From assembly GCF_013141695.1 (NCBI RefSeq), contig NZ_WHNY01000093.1, positions 124,001 to 188,000 of the forward strand: a stretch of 64,000 bases of DNA. Direction: 5' to 3'. Shown in pieces: positions 17,055 to 24,946 of this stretch. Under the pieces are notes generated by a model. That model was given only the letters and a program-made list of their open reading frames with translations. It was not told the DNA's origin and did not search any database. The stretch's first letter is position 1. Every line of letters starts with the position of its first letter. A program made the translations under genes and the position numbers. This DNA comes from Paenibacillus plantarum. Its GTDB lineage: Bacteria; Bacillota; Bacilli; Paenibacillales; NBRC-103111.

Positions 17055-17816
17055 ATGATTCTGGACTTATTTAAATTAGACGGTAAAATAGCCGTTGTCA
17101 CTGGCGCATCGCGTGGTATCGGAGGCGCCATGGCTGTCGCGTTGGCCGAAGCTGGCGCGGATATCGCGTTGCTTCAACGCACCCCCGATCAAACGGAGGT
17201 CGCGGATCAAATCCGAAGGCTCGGCAGAAACTGTCTCATCATCCCTTGCGACATGGAGAAATCGGACGAAGTAAAATCGGCCATACCCGCAGTTATTTCG
17301 CATTACGGACAAATCGATATTTTGGTCAACTGCGCAGGCATTCAAAGACGCTCGCCAGCGGTGGATTTTCTTGAAACAGACTGGGATGATGTGATTCAGG
17401 TCAATCTGAAAAGCGTCTGGTTGCTTTGCCAGGAAGCCGGCCGCTTCATGGTCGAGCGACAAAAAGGCAAGATCATCAATGTCGCTTCGCTATTGTCCTA
17501 TCAAGGGGGTATTACCGTTCCCGCATATGCGGCGGCCAAGGGCGGAGTTGCCCAATTGACCAAAGCGCTGGCCAACGAGTGGGCGCAGCATAACGTTAAC
17601 GTCAATGCCATCGTTCCGGGGTATATCGCGACTGACATGAATACGGCATTGATGCAGGATCCCGTGCGCAGCACCCAAATATTGAGCCGGATTCCTGCCG
17701 GTCGATGGGGATCACCGGAAGACTTCAAAGGCTGCATCGTTTATTTGGCATCCGAAGCGTCGAATTATGTGCACGGCTCGCTGTTCGGAGTGGACGGGGG
17801 CTGGATGGGCAGATAA
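17055..17816 (+). CDS. kduD: KduD-like 2-dehydro-3-deoxy-gluconate/gluconate 5-dehydrogenase (SDR)
   Basis: This classical short-chain dehydrogenase of 253 residues has the cofactor motif TGASRGIGG (residues 16-24), the NAG structural motif (VNCAGI near 92), catalytic Ser in NVASLLS, YAAAK (about 156-160) and PGYIATDMN. The opening (DLFKLDGKIAVVTG) and the ending VDGGWMGR resemble KduD and gluconate 5-dehydrogenases. KduD interconverts 3-deoxy-D-glycero-2,5-hexodiulosonate and KDG in the breakdown of unsaturated uronates from pectin, hyaluronan or similar glycans. The SD is CAGGAG. It probably ends the gntR operon, with a hairpin 40 nt after the stop. Gluconate 5-dehydrogenase is the main alternative. 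Confidence 0.75.
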   Translation: MILDLFKLDGKIAVVTGASRGIGGAMAVALAEAGADIALLQRTPDQTEVADQIRRLGRNCLIIPCDMEKSDEVKSAIPAVISHYGQIDILVNCAGIQRRSPAVDFLETDWDDVIQVNLKSVWLLCQEAGRFMVERQKGKIINVASLLSYQGGITVPAYAAAKGGVAQLTKALANEWAQHNVNVNAIVPGYIATDMNTALMQDPVRSTQILSRIPAGRWGSPEDFKGCIVYLASEASNYVHGSLFGVDGGWMGR

Positions 17817-17854
17817 ACTGCCCTGGATTATAAGGAAGTAGGAACAACAATAAA

Positions 17855-17884
17855 AGACGAAGTTGTTTAAGAACAACTTCGTCT
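17855..17884 (+). terminator. terminator after the dehydrogenase operon
   Basis: The perfect 13-bp stem AGACGAAGTTGTT / AACAACTTCGTCT has a 4-nt loop. It is followed by GATAATTT, a weak T tract. Confidence 0.7.
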
Positions 17885-17948
17885 GATAATTTCGAGCTTT
17901 GGCACTCGTTAAGGGTTCACCACAAATTCTGACTGCCTTTATAGTCAA

Positions 17949-20147
17949 CTACGCTTCCGGCGCTATCAGCAACTCCCGTTTCTCAAATTCGGCAATAACC
18001 TTGAATTGGTCACCGTCAATGTCAATTGTGAGCGTACCGCCTTGCAGCTCAACGATGCTCTTGGCAATGGCCAAGCCGAGTCCAGAGCCTTCTGTTCCGC
18101 GAGACTGATCGCCGCGTTTGAAGCGTTCGAACAGCTCCTCTACGCCATAATTGAGCTCATGGAGCGAGATATTCTGAATGATGAGGATCACGCGCTCTAT
18201 ATTTTCCGTCAACGTGACGTAAACCCGAGTTCCCGGCAAGGCATATTTCAAGGCGTTACCGATGAGATTCTCGAAGACGCGCCACGTTTTTTTGCCATCC
18301 AGCATCGCATACATATGCGGGCTTTGCACGTTTACGCGAAATGTCAGCGTGGACGCCTCGATTTTGTCGCTGAATTCCGCCAAGGCCTGCGTCAGCAGGG
18401 CGGCAACGTCGACTTTTTCCCAATGAAGCTCTGTAGCTCCACTTGCCATCTTCGATGCCTCGAAAAGATCTTCGATCAGCACTTTGAGCCGCTGCGTTTT
18501 CCGATCGAGCACCTCGAGGTAATGGGTGGATTGGTCAGCGGACAAGCCATCCTTTTTAAGCAAATCCACATAATTGATAATGGAGGTTAACGGTGTTTTC
18601 AAATCATGGGAAACATTCGTAATCAGCTCTGTTTTGAGACGATCACTGACGCGTTGTTTCTCCAGCGAAAGCTGCAGGCCGTACTTCAAATTGTTAATGT
18701 TCATCGCCATCCGGGACAATTGGCCTTTGCCTTTGGCAGGAAGGGTCACATCAAAGTTACCTTGCGACATTTGTTCCACACCTTTGATAATGGCACGAAT
18801 CTGCTTAATCTTCCGCATCATGTAAGGCAGTACCACGAGTAGGAACAGGATGTACCAGACGAACGTAAAGACGATAACAGCCTCTTCTCCGCTAGCAGCT
18901 ACCACACACACGGGCAAGAAGCCCATGATCGCGATGATCGCCATAAAGACGACTAGCTTGAACAGCAAGCCTCTTTGCTCCAGCGTGTCCTTCAGGGTGT
19001 GCCAGAATGATGAGGTTAAGCTACTTCTCCATTCCATAGCGAGATTGTCCGGATGTTTCAGCAATGCAACTGCACCGCGAAAACCACTGTACACCATCAC
19101 AAGTAAAGTTGTTGCGATGAGTACGATACTTATTTGATAAATGCTGATATAGGTCGGAGACCAATAGTAAAGATCAGCATCGAAGAGGATACCGAACAGG
19201 GCAGCTGCCGCAATAAAAGTTGTCCAAGCCCGAACATCGATCGGTAGACGTTCCCTTACCATCCTTTCGATATCGATTAGCGATATGGTATCTCCCCGAT
19301 ATTTTCTTGCCAAGTAGGTTGTCGCAATTGCGAGAACCAAGAGTGCTGCTAGCCAGAAAACCGTTGCTGTTGCTTGATTTTTCACGGATTGGTAAGAAAG
19401 ATAATCTGTTTGAATAATACCCGTGCCTTGCGAGGGGTTTAAGATATAATATGTAGCACTGACCTGATCATAGTTCATGGCGTACAACATTCTGTTCGGT
19501 TCATCTAACTTGGGTACTGTTAGTGTATACATGAACGCCTGTTGATCTACCTTTTTTTGCAGCGCCTCAGATGAGATATTGCTATAGGTTTCACCGGTTT
19601 TCAGGTTTTTCACGACGTAGTAAAGTGATTTGAGACGGTTATCCAGATTCGTCTTGGCGGCCATGAATTGCTTTTGCTTAGCTGTGATGGCTGTCTTTAG
19701 ATTTTGTTGAAAAGTAGCATCCTTCTCCTTATTCAGCTCCGCCATTTTCGCGTCTCTTTCGGCTTCCAGCCGATCAACGTCTGCATTTGTTTCATGATTG
19801 CGAGCCGTGTCGATACGCTGGCTGTACTTCTGCTCCAGATTTCTGACACGCTCCTCTACGGTCCGCTCCGCATCACGTTTCACGTTATAATAGTCATTAT
19901 TGCCTAGCTGCTCTTCTGGCGTTTTCTCACTAAAATGCGGAGCCTCCAGATGGTACAACTGAATATTCTCATAGACGGAATTCATTTCCCTCGCGAATGC
20001 CCCGCTTTTGAAATAAGCGTCCTCGCCGAAGTACACACTGTTCTTATAGACATTCGTTGCCGCGAATAACGTCAATGTCCACATGATGAAAACACCGACC
20101 AGCAGCACCAGGGAGAGTGATCTACTTCTCCATTTTATAGCCAACAC
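17949..20147 (-). CDS. large membrane sensor histidine kinase
   Basis: This sensor kinase has 732 residues. TM1 (about 12-30) is followed by a long charged, probably coiled-coil extracytoplasmic segment (about 75-190; many K/E/Q/R, for example RTVEERVRNLEQKYSQR). Six or so further membrane helices follow, then HAMP (about 445-495), HisKA with NVSHDLKTPLTSIINY (about 515) and an HATPase with a degenerate G-rich box GTEGSGLGLAIAKS. The GTG start overlaps the response regulator gene by 26 nt. It is the cognate kinase of that regulator. The mix of coiled coil and many helices suggests sensing of the envelope or membrane; the signal is unknown. Confidence 0.88.
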   Translation of the reverse strand: MLAIKWRSRSLSLVLLVGVFIMWTLTLFAATNVYKNSVYFGEDAYFKSGAFAREMNSVYENIQLYHLEAPHFSEKTPEEQLGNNDYYNVKRDAERTVEERVRNLEQKYSQRIDTARNHETNADVDRLEAERDAKMAELNKEKDATFQQNLKTAITAKQKQFMAAKTNLDNRLKSLYYVVKNLKTGETYSNISSEALQKKVDQQAFMYTLTVPKLDEPNRMLYAMNYDQVSATYYILNPSQGTGIIQTDYLSYQSVKNQATATVFWLAALLVLAIATTYLARKYRGDTISLIDIERMVRERLPIDVRAWTTFIAAAALFGILFDADLYYWSPTYISIYQISIVLIATTLLVMVYSGFRGAVALLKHPDNLAMEWRSSLTSSFWHTLKDTLEQRGLLFKLVVFMAIIAIMGFLPVCVVAASGEEAVIVFTFVWYILFLLVVLPYMMRKIKQIRAIIKGVEQMSQGNFDVTLPAKGKGQLSRMAMNINNLKYGLQLSLEKQRVSDRLKTELITNVSHDLKTPLTSIINYVDLLKKDGLSADQSTHYLEVLDRKTQRLKVLIEDLFEASKMASGATELHWEKVDVAALLTQALAEFSDKIEASTLTFRVNVQSPHMYAMLDGKKTWRVFENLIGNALKYALPGTRVYVTLTENIERVILIIQNISLHELNYGVEELFERFKRGDQSRGTEGSGLGLAIAKSIVELQGGTLTIDIDGDQFKVIAEFEKRELLIAPEA

Positions 20148-20823
20148 CCCACACCACCTTCAAATATTTAGGATCCTTCGGATTAATTTCGATTTTCTCG
20201 CGAATTCTGCGCACATGCACAGCCACGGTATTCTCCGCGTTAAAGGCGGGATCTTTCCACACCTTTTCATAAATATCGTCGATAGAAAAAACACGTCCCT
20301 TATTCACCATCAGCAGCTCCAAAATTTTGAATTCTGTTGGTGTCATACGTACTTCCTCGCCATCAACTGTGACTTCCTTGGTGACTGGATTGAGCACGAG
20401 GCCGCGGACGCTTAACTCTTCGTTTGCCGTCTTTTCCGTTCCAAATGGCCCTAGCGTTGTGTAGCGACGCAGCTGCGACTTCACTCTGGCGATCAGCTCT
20501 AGCGGATTGAAAGGCTTCGTTAAATAGTCGTCAGCTCCCACATTCAGGCCCATAATTTTGTCCATATCTTCTGTTTTCGCGGAAAGCATCAGGATGGGGA
20601 CATTACAGCTTTCTCTAATCTTGAATGTCGCTTGAATCCCGTCCATCTTCGGCATCATGATATCGAGGATGATCAAATGGAATTCCTTTTCCTCCAGCAA
20701 AAGCAGTGCTTCCAGACCGTTGTTGGCTTTGCTGACTTCCATCCCTTCGCCTTTCAAATAAATCTCAATCGCTTCCTGAATGTCGATATCGTCATCGACG
20801 ACCAGCACTTGGTATTTCGTCAC
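20122..20823 (-). CDS. OmpR/PhoB-family response regulator
   Basis: This 233-residue regulator has a receiver domain (acidic pair in LVVDDDID, phospho-acceptor Asp54 in IILDIMMPKMDG, conserved Thr/Ser and Lys in LTKPF). A winged-helix output domain follows (about 135-233; MTPTEFKILELL, VAVHVRRIREKIE, VWGVGYKMEK). The GTG at 20823 has the better SD spacing (AAAAGGG, 9 nt); the GTG at 20829 would be too close. It is the first gene of the pair and is translationally linked to the downstream kinase. Confidence 0.92.
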   Translation of the reverse strand: MTKYQVLVVDDDIDIQEAIEIYLKGEGMEVSKANNGLEALLLLEEKEFHLIILDIMMPKMDGIQATFKIRESCNVPILMLSAKTEDMDKIMGLNVGADDYLTKPFNPLELIARVKSQLRRYTTLGPFGTEKTANEELSVRGLVLNPVTKEVTVDGEEVRMTPTEFKILELLMVNKGRVFSIDDIYEKVWKDPAFNAENTVAVHVRRIREKIEINPKDPKYLKVVWGVGYKMEK

Positions 20824-21023
20824 GTCCACGCACCCTTTTCATCATCTCACTTCAAGCCACCGTACTAGCCTAATGATAATAGACACTAATTACAAAATAG
20901 TTACCATAATTCTTACGAAATTATGAAGACAGGGCTAACAAGCTATTTGTCTCTTTAGTGTAGCATGGAAATGCTCGTTTCAGCATGAGGTCTGTTGGAC
21001 AAGTAGAAGGCGGACGGAAACGC

Positions 21024-21068
21024 CAAAAAGCCGCATCCTCTGTAGTTGTAAACTACGGGATACGGCCT
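21024..21068 (-). terminator. terminator of the 84-aa gene
   Basis: The minus-strand hairpin is GCCGTATCC, GTAGTT / AACTAC, GGATGCGGC, followed by TTTTT. It lies 36 nt past the stop at 21104. Confidence 0.85.
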
Positions 21069-21103
21069 TCATCATCATTTCGATATCTTCATTGCAATTG
21101 TGT

Positions 21104-21358
21104 TTATTCCAAATCCGCAAGTCGTGCCTTATCTTCGTCCAAGGACTCCATAGCTTGCTGCACCGCAGGGCTGTCCGATTGGAGACTTGCCTGTGCTACA
21201 GCATTTTCAGCTTTGGAAATGGCATTTTGAGCCTCTTCCGTTGTTTGCTCAGTTGGGTGAGATAGGGCATGGTTTACGGCTTGGTGAACGTTATCGACGG
21301 AATTTTGTGCGGATGAGATCGGATTTTGCGATTGTAAGCTTGAATCAACCTTTGTCAT
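21104..21358 (-). CDS. 84-aa helical, alanine/glutamine-rich soluble protein
   Basis: This small polar, acidic protein is rich in A, Q, S, E and D. Heptad-like spacing (AISKAENAVAQASLQ, VQQAMESLDEDKARLADLE) suggests two or three helices. AGGAGGT precedes the ATG by 12 nt; an in-frame upstream ATG (21391) would place the SD inside the coding region. A strong terminator follows the stop. There is no membrane segment or signal peptide. It resembles small stress or spore-associated proteins of Bacilli in composition, but I do not recognise the family. Confidence 0.65.
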   Translation of the reverse strand: MTKVDSSLQSQNPISSAQNSVDNVHQAVNHALSHPTEQTTEEAQNAISKAENAVAQASLQSDSPAVQQAMESLDEDKARLADLE

Positions 21359-21460
21359 ATGGTGATCGTTACCTCCTGAAGCGTTATGCAATACCTCTGC
21401 TAGGATGAGGTATAAGAGGGAATTTTATTCGTAGCTTACTCGCAGCTAATCTCCCTTTTA

Positions 21461-22042
21461 TTATTTAGCTGGTGCAGGTGACGTTTGAGCACCTGGTTGC
21501 TGCTGTCCTTGGCCTTGGCCACCTTGACGCTGGCCACCCTGCGTTTGACCTTGGCCCCCTTGGCCATTCTGGCCGGGTCCTCCTTGCATGCCAGGAGCGC
21601 CGCCAGGCCCACCCTGCATACCAGGTCCGCCACCTGGGAAGCCTTGCATGTCGCGATGTACCATTTTACCACCAAGATGGCCTGTGTAGCTAACGAGCAG
21701 TACCGCGACAAGAGAGGCAACGAGAAAGATTGGGTTGCGGCCGAGCTCGAGCTTTTTCCAAACAAGCAAACCTACACGTACTACGGCTAATACAATAGCA
21801 AGGATCATCGTTAGCCTAGCATAGAATTCATGTGAGCCAACGAGCGTATTCCGTGATTCTGGCCCTGTAAGTACGCTGGCAATCGCACCAAGCGCACCAA
21901 CGACAAGACACAGCATACCCGCTGAGTGCCACTCCTTCTTTTTAAAAATAAGGGCCACAACATCAAAAACAAAGCTGAAAATTAATAGCGCAATTGGAAC
22001 GTGAGTGAATATAAAATGTAGATTTTTCATTATGTAGTCCAT
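21461..22042 (-). CDS. DUF2231-like membrane protein with Gly/Gln/Pro-rich tail
   Basis: This 193-residue protein has four transmembrane helices (about 8-32, 40-60, 72-92 and 103-120). The conserved TGHLGGKMVH near the end of TM4 is typical of DUF2231 proteins, possibly heme-binding. The last 60 residues are low-complexity GGPG/MQGGPG/GQGQ repeats, exposed on one membrane face. AAAGGAGC precedes the ATG. Its promoter (TTGACA, 17 nt, TACGCT) is overlapped at the -10 by a perfect palindrome matching the site upstream of the neighbouring BlaI-type repressor gene, so it is probably regulated by that repressor. The function is unknown. Confidence 0.75.
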   Translation of the reverse strand: MDYIMKNLHFIFTHVPIALLIFSFVFDVVALIFKKKEWHSAGMLCLVVGALGAIASVLTGPESRNTLVGSHEFYARLTMILAIVLAVVRVGLLVWKKLELGRNPIFLVASLVAVLLVSYTGHLGGKMVHRDMQGFPGGGPGMQGGPGGAPGMQGGPGQNGQGGQGQTQGGQRQGGQGQGQQQPGAQTSPAPAK

Positions 22043-22073
22043 GCTATTCGCTCCTTTATGTACCCTAAATAGC

Positions 22074-22096
22074 TTACACTACAAAGCGTAGTGTAA
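22074..22096 (-). promoter_or_regulatory. BlaI/MecI-type operator upstream of the DUF2231 gene
   Basis: A perfect palindrome has arms TTACACTAC and GTAGTGTAA around a 5-nt centre. It overlaps the -10 of the gene ending at 21461. The core TACANNNNTGTA-like arrangement fits the BlaI/MecI/CopY family, and the same arms recur at 23457-23479. Confidence 0.8.
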
Positions 22097-22113
22097 AAGG
22101 TTGAAATTGTCAA
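22085..22113 (-). promoter_or_regulatory. SigA promoter of the DUF2231 gene
   Basis: On the minus strand: TTGACA (22113-22108), 17-nt spacer, TACGCT (22090-22085). The operator covers the -10. Confidence 0.7.
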
Positions 22114-22183
22114 TTCTTTTTCTGACAAGCCCATTATCCAAGCAAATTTGAAGGGTAAAAGGTGAAAAAAAAGGACTTACTGG

Positions 22184-23023
22184 TTAGATAAGCCCCATAA
22201 CGACTATGAAGATAAGTGCAGATATCGCCAACCGAATAAGTGGCCAGCGCAAGGTAACTTCCCTCTCGGGGTCCAAAATATGCTGAATACGCACATTCAT
22301 CGACGTCTCCGCAAAGGAAGCGTGTGAGAGTGGAAACCGCGGTTTCCCGGTTTGTTTGAGCAGTTTCAATAGCGCACTGCCTAGGTCTGTCGCTTGCTCC
22401 ATCCGTTCAATGGCGTACTTGTCCGCACGGAGCTCGATCATCATCGGATATTTGTGGGCAATCCATGCAAAAATAGGGATATACCGCATCGACTTCGAGA
22501 TTAGCGCCAGCAGGAATATCGCCGCAGGATCCCGGTGCTGTACATGGCATTTCTCATGCTCAATCACCGCACGAAGCTCACCCAGCTCCAGCATATCCAT
22601 CAGTCCTGTTGAAACCAGTATACGCGGCTTCCATAACCCGATGGTCATGGCAAGTGGTGCTGGGTAGCGGACGATTTGGAGTTGCTGCTGCGCGAGATCG
22701 AAGTTCGCAGCATACGCTTCGGAAAGAGCGACATCATGATATCTCTTCACGAGCTTATTCGCTTTGACCACATCATAGCTGTGCTTTACCGTAAACCAGA
22801 CCATTGTCCCCATCGTGTAGAGAATCAAAAGATTGACCAAGGTCATAGGCACGTGCCCTGGCACATGCAGATAGTGAAGGAGAATCATACACAAATCAAA
22901 TAGATTCCGAGAGGGCCTCCAGTGGAACATGTGCCCTAGGAGGAAGGACACCATTTGCCACAGGATCGTGCCCCCAACCACTAGCGCAGCCGCGTACAGC
23001 CATTTGAATCGCGATTCCTTCAT
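22184..23023 (-). CDS. M56-family membrane metalloprotease, BlaR1-like without sensor domain
   Basis: This 279-residue integral membrane zinc peptidase has helices near 10-32, 42-72, 165-190 and 262-278. The zinc motif HEKCH (His156, Glu157, His160) precedes a probable third ligand in ELRAD (Glu197). BlaR1 and MecR1 share this protease module but carry a C-terminal penicillin-binding sensor of about 250 residues, which is absent here. The gene follows the BlaI-type repressor by 2 nt, so the protease probably inactivates that repressor in response to an unknown envelope signal. The SD is AAAAGGGATC. Confidence 0.85.
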   Translation of the reverse strand: MKESRFKWLYAAALVVGGTILWQMVSFLLGHMFHWRPSRNLFDLCMILLHYLHVPGHVPMTLVNLLILYTMGTMVWFTVKHSYDVVKANKLVKRYHDVALSEAYAANFDLAQQQLQIVRYPAPLAMTIGLWKPRILVSTGLMDMLELGELRAVIEHEKCHVQHRDPAAIFLLALISKSMRYIPIFAWIAHKYPMMIELRADKYAIERMEQATDLGSALLKLLKQTGKPRFPLSHASFAETSMNVRIQHILDPEREVTLRWPLIRLAISALIFIVVMGLI

Positions 23024-23025
23024 CG

Positions 23026-23442
23026 TTATCGATCCCTTTTCAGAAGTAGAATATGCTGCTCCAACTGGTCAAGTAGCTCAGGGTCCACTTTATCGAGCGC
23101 ATCAACCATATGGGTTACTGCCAACGAGCCAAATTGTTCAATAAGGTCATACGTCAGCTCTTTGGATTGCGTGTCCATGAACTCTTCAATCGTGATAACA
23201 GGCTTATAGTGGAACGACCTGGCAACAGAACGCTTTTGTAAAATCTTTTTGTCCACGAGGCGGTTCATCACCGTCATCACGGTATTGAAATTAATCGCTT
23301 TGTCTTCGTCCAGCTTTTGTTGGACGTCTTTGATCGTCATTTCCGAGGGGCTGGTCCAGAGAATTTCCATAATTTTAGACTCTAATGGACCGAAAAAGCG
23401 GTTAAGTCCGCTTTCCTTTAATTTAAAGTTTTGCATTTTCAC
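23026..23442 (-). CDS. BlaI/MecI/CopY-type transcriptional repressor
   Basis: This winged-helix repressor of 138 residues has an N-terminal HTH (about 15-80; GPLESKIMEILWTS, TIKDVQQKL, NTVMTVMNRLVDKK) and a C-terminal dimerisation region containing the stretch usually cleaved by BlaR1-type proteases. A GTG at 23442 gives proper spacing from AAGGAG; the GTG at 23451 would overlap the SD. The operator (23457-23479) lies just upstream, over its own -10, so autorepression is expected. The next gene encodes an M56 protease, the classic antirepressor partner. Confidence 0.9.
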   Translation of the reverse strand: MKMQNFKLKESGLNRFFGPLESKIMEILWTSPSEMTIKDVQQKLDEDKAINFNTVMTVMNRLVDKKILQKRSVARSFHYKPVITIEEFMDTQSKELTYDLIEQFGSLAVTHMVDALDKVDPELLDQLEQHILLLKRDR

Positions 23443-23456
23443 GTTAGCCACACTCC

Positions 23457-23479
23457 TTACACTATAGATTGTAGTGTGA
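23457..23479 (-). promoter_or_regulatory. BlaI/MecI-type operator upstream of the repressor gene
   Basis: Arms TTACACTAT and GTAGTGTGA (inner ACACTA/TAGTGT) share length, spacing and sequence with 22074-22096. The operator overlaps the -10 of the repressor gene. Confidence 0.8.
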
Positions 23480-23497
23480 TCATAGTACGGAAGTCAA
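23468..23497 (-). promoter_or_regulatory. SigA promoter of the repressor-protease operon
   Basis: On the minus strand: TTGACT (23497-23492), 18-nt spacer, TACAAT (23473-23468). Confidence 0.7.
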
Positions 23498-23536
23498 GAA
23501 GCATCGCGTTGCTTGAGCGATATGCTTGAAATTACT

Positions 23537-23565
23537 TTGACTTCTTCTTGCATTCGCGATATAAT
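23537..23565 (+). promoter_or_regulatory. SigA promoter of the pirin gene
   Basis: TTGACT (23537-23542), exactly 17 nt, then TATAAT (23560-23565): near-consensus. Confidence 0.85.
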
Positions 23566-23582
23566 ACTTACATAAAGTAAGT
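23566..23582 (+). promoter_or_regulatory. candidate HxlR/MarR-type operator at the pirin start site
   Basis: The perfect inverted repeat ACTTAC, 5 nt, GTAAGT lies directly after the -10, covering the expected start site. DUF24/HxlR regulators (YodB, CatR and others) bind TTAC...GTAA-like sites and respond to quinones or electrophiles. The assignment to that family is inference. Confidence 0.5.
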
Positions 23583-23615
23583 TATTAAAAATAATATAGT
23601 AATGGAGTGATTCTG

Positions 23616-24404
23616 ATGAGCATTCATATATATTCGGTAAATGAACAAGGCGTAGGCGCATTCGATGGAGGTAAATTCGTCGAACAACGGGCTATCAGCT
23701 TTCCAGGCGAAAAGACAGCGGTAGATCGTGTCGGCCCTCTATTCTACTGGGCATGGGGCAAAGCATCCGATGTATCGGAAATCGGCATGCACCCGCACAA
23801 AGCGTTCGAAATCGTCACGTACGTGATCGACGGACTTGTCGAGCACCGCGATTCCCTCGGATCTTTGGAAACCGTGACGAACGGTGGTGCGCAAGTGATT
23901 CAAGCGGGTTCGGGCATTTATCACGCTGAGGCCTTCCGCAAAGCGGGCAGCGAGGCGATGCAAATTTGGTTTGAACCTCATTTGAGTGAAACTGGGAAAA
24001 AGCCGGCTACCTACCATCAATACCAGCAGGAGTTATTCCCCGTTAGCCAAGCTGCTGGTGCAACCGTGAAAAAAGTAATCGGCGGAGAGGCTCCCATCCA
24101 GTTGGATACAGATGCGCGGATGTATGATTGGGAGGTTGAGCCTGGTGCGTCGTTCAGCTATGAGTTGGAGCTGGGACGCAGGATGGCGTTCCTCGTGATT
24201 CGCGGGGAAGGCGTGGGGAGCGTTGTTCGCCAAGAGCAAGGGCTAGAACAGGAGCGGAAATCCCTGTCCCACAAGGATTTTGTGGTAGCGCAAGCAGCAG
24301 GTGAGGGCGAAGCTCTTCACCTAGTCGCGGGCAGCGAGCAAGCCCTGCGGATCATTGCCATTGACGTACCTGAAGATCCAGGCTATGCCCTGTATCGGAA
24401 ATAA
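23616..24404 (+). CDS. pirin-family protein (bicupin, possible quercetinase-like)
   Basis: This 262-residue cytoplasmic protein has an N-terminal cupin with metal ligands in the pirin pattern: HPHKAFEIVTYVIDG (about 58-72), EHRDSLG (about 75-81) and IYHAEAF (about 105-111). A C-terminal cupin follows. Pirin homologues such as YhhW act as quercetin 2,3-dioxygenases or redox-related regulators. The ATG at 23616 is used because GGAG lies 9 nt upstream; an ATG at 23607 is too near. It is monocistronic, with a consensus promoter and a strong terminator. The inverted repeat at its start site suggests tight, possibly electrophile-responsive, repression. Confidence 0.88.
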   Translation: MSIHIYSVNEQGVGAFDGGKFVEQRAISFPGEKTAVDRVGPLFYWAWGKASDVSEIGMHPHKAFEIVTYVIDGLVEHRDSLGSLETVTNGGAQVIQAGSGIYHAEAFRKAGSEAMQIWFEPHLSETGKKPATYHQYQQELFPVSQAAGATVKKVIGGEAPIQLDTDARMYDWEVEPGASFSYELELGRRMAFLVIRGEGVGSVVRQEQGLEQERKSLSHKDFVVAQAAGEGEALHLVAGSEQALRIIAIDVPEDPGYALYRK

Positions 24405-24418
24405 GCATTTTTCACACG

Positions 24419-24458
24419 CACCTCTCCATCCGTAAGGATGGGGAGGTGTTGTGTTTAT
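24419..24458 (+). terminator. terminator of the pirin gene
   Basis: The stem CACCTCTCCATCC / GGATGGGGAGGTG has a GTAA loop and is followed by TTGTGTTT. Confidence 0.85.
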
Positions 24459-24502
24459 AAGAGCTTCACTCCTCGGCAAACATCCACTCTCCTTCTTTTC
24501 CT

Positions 24503-24663
24503 ATTTACTTCATACCTGTTACTCTAACACGACCTCCAGCAATTACTTCCTAATACCTCCAACTCCAACACATCTGCCAACAATTACTTCTTACCTCCAA
24601 CTCCCGTAACTACCGCCAACAATTACTTCATACCTCCAACTCCAACACGAGCTCCAACTAGCC
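24503..24663. repeat. four imperfect tandem repeats of about 40 nt
   Basis: Units begin at 24503, 24541, 24582 and 24621, each of the form A(A/T)TTACTTC, 1-4 nt, TACCT, then CCAACTCC-rich sequence. The units are 38-43 nt and vary in the second half. There is no open frame with a start and SD. Confidence 0.7.
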
Positions 24664-24679
24664 AGCACTCCCCTCCAGA

Positions 24680-24870
24680 ATAACTGGATTTCCTCCAGCT
24701 ATTTTGAGCCTTTCCGCCTCTTTTTCAGCAATAGATGGAAAACATGCAGCTAATCACACTCATATCCGTCCGAAAGGCCCAAACCAGCGAAATTAGCTGT
24801 ACTATTTCCATCTAACCTGGAGAATCAGAGAAATCGGACTAAATTACATGGACTTTTTCCATGTATTTGT
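24680..24870. repeat. family A dispersed repeats
   Basis: Copies at 24680-24703 (TAACTGGATTTCCTCCAGC), 24730-24757 (AGATGGAAAACATGCAGC), 24799-24823 (inverted, TTAGCTGTACTATTTCCATC) and a degenerate one with ACATGG...CCATGT at 24845-24866. Together with the preceding tandem repeats they fill the 445 nt between the pirin terminator and the next promoter. Confidence 0.7.
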
Positions 24871-24903
24871 AGGATTCGCCTTCCTTTTTTGGAAGAAACC
24901 AAA

Positions 24904-24933
24904 TTGACACTTTCATCACGTCTCTTGTATGAT
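24904..24933 (+). promoter_or_regulatory. SigA promoter of the FhuF-like gene
   Basis: TTGACA (24904-24909), 18 nt, TATGAT (24928-24933). Confidence 0.75.
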
Positions 24934-24946
24934 CAAAGGAATTATT

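Noticed and set aside
21430-21460. Terminator for the DUF2231 gene
   Set aside because: Only a weak hairpin with long unpaired stretches and no clear T-run was found.
24503-24663. CRISPR array
   Set aside because: The repeats are imperfect and contiguous, there are no unique spacers of constant length, and no cas genes are present.
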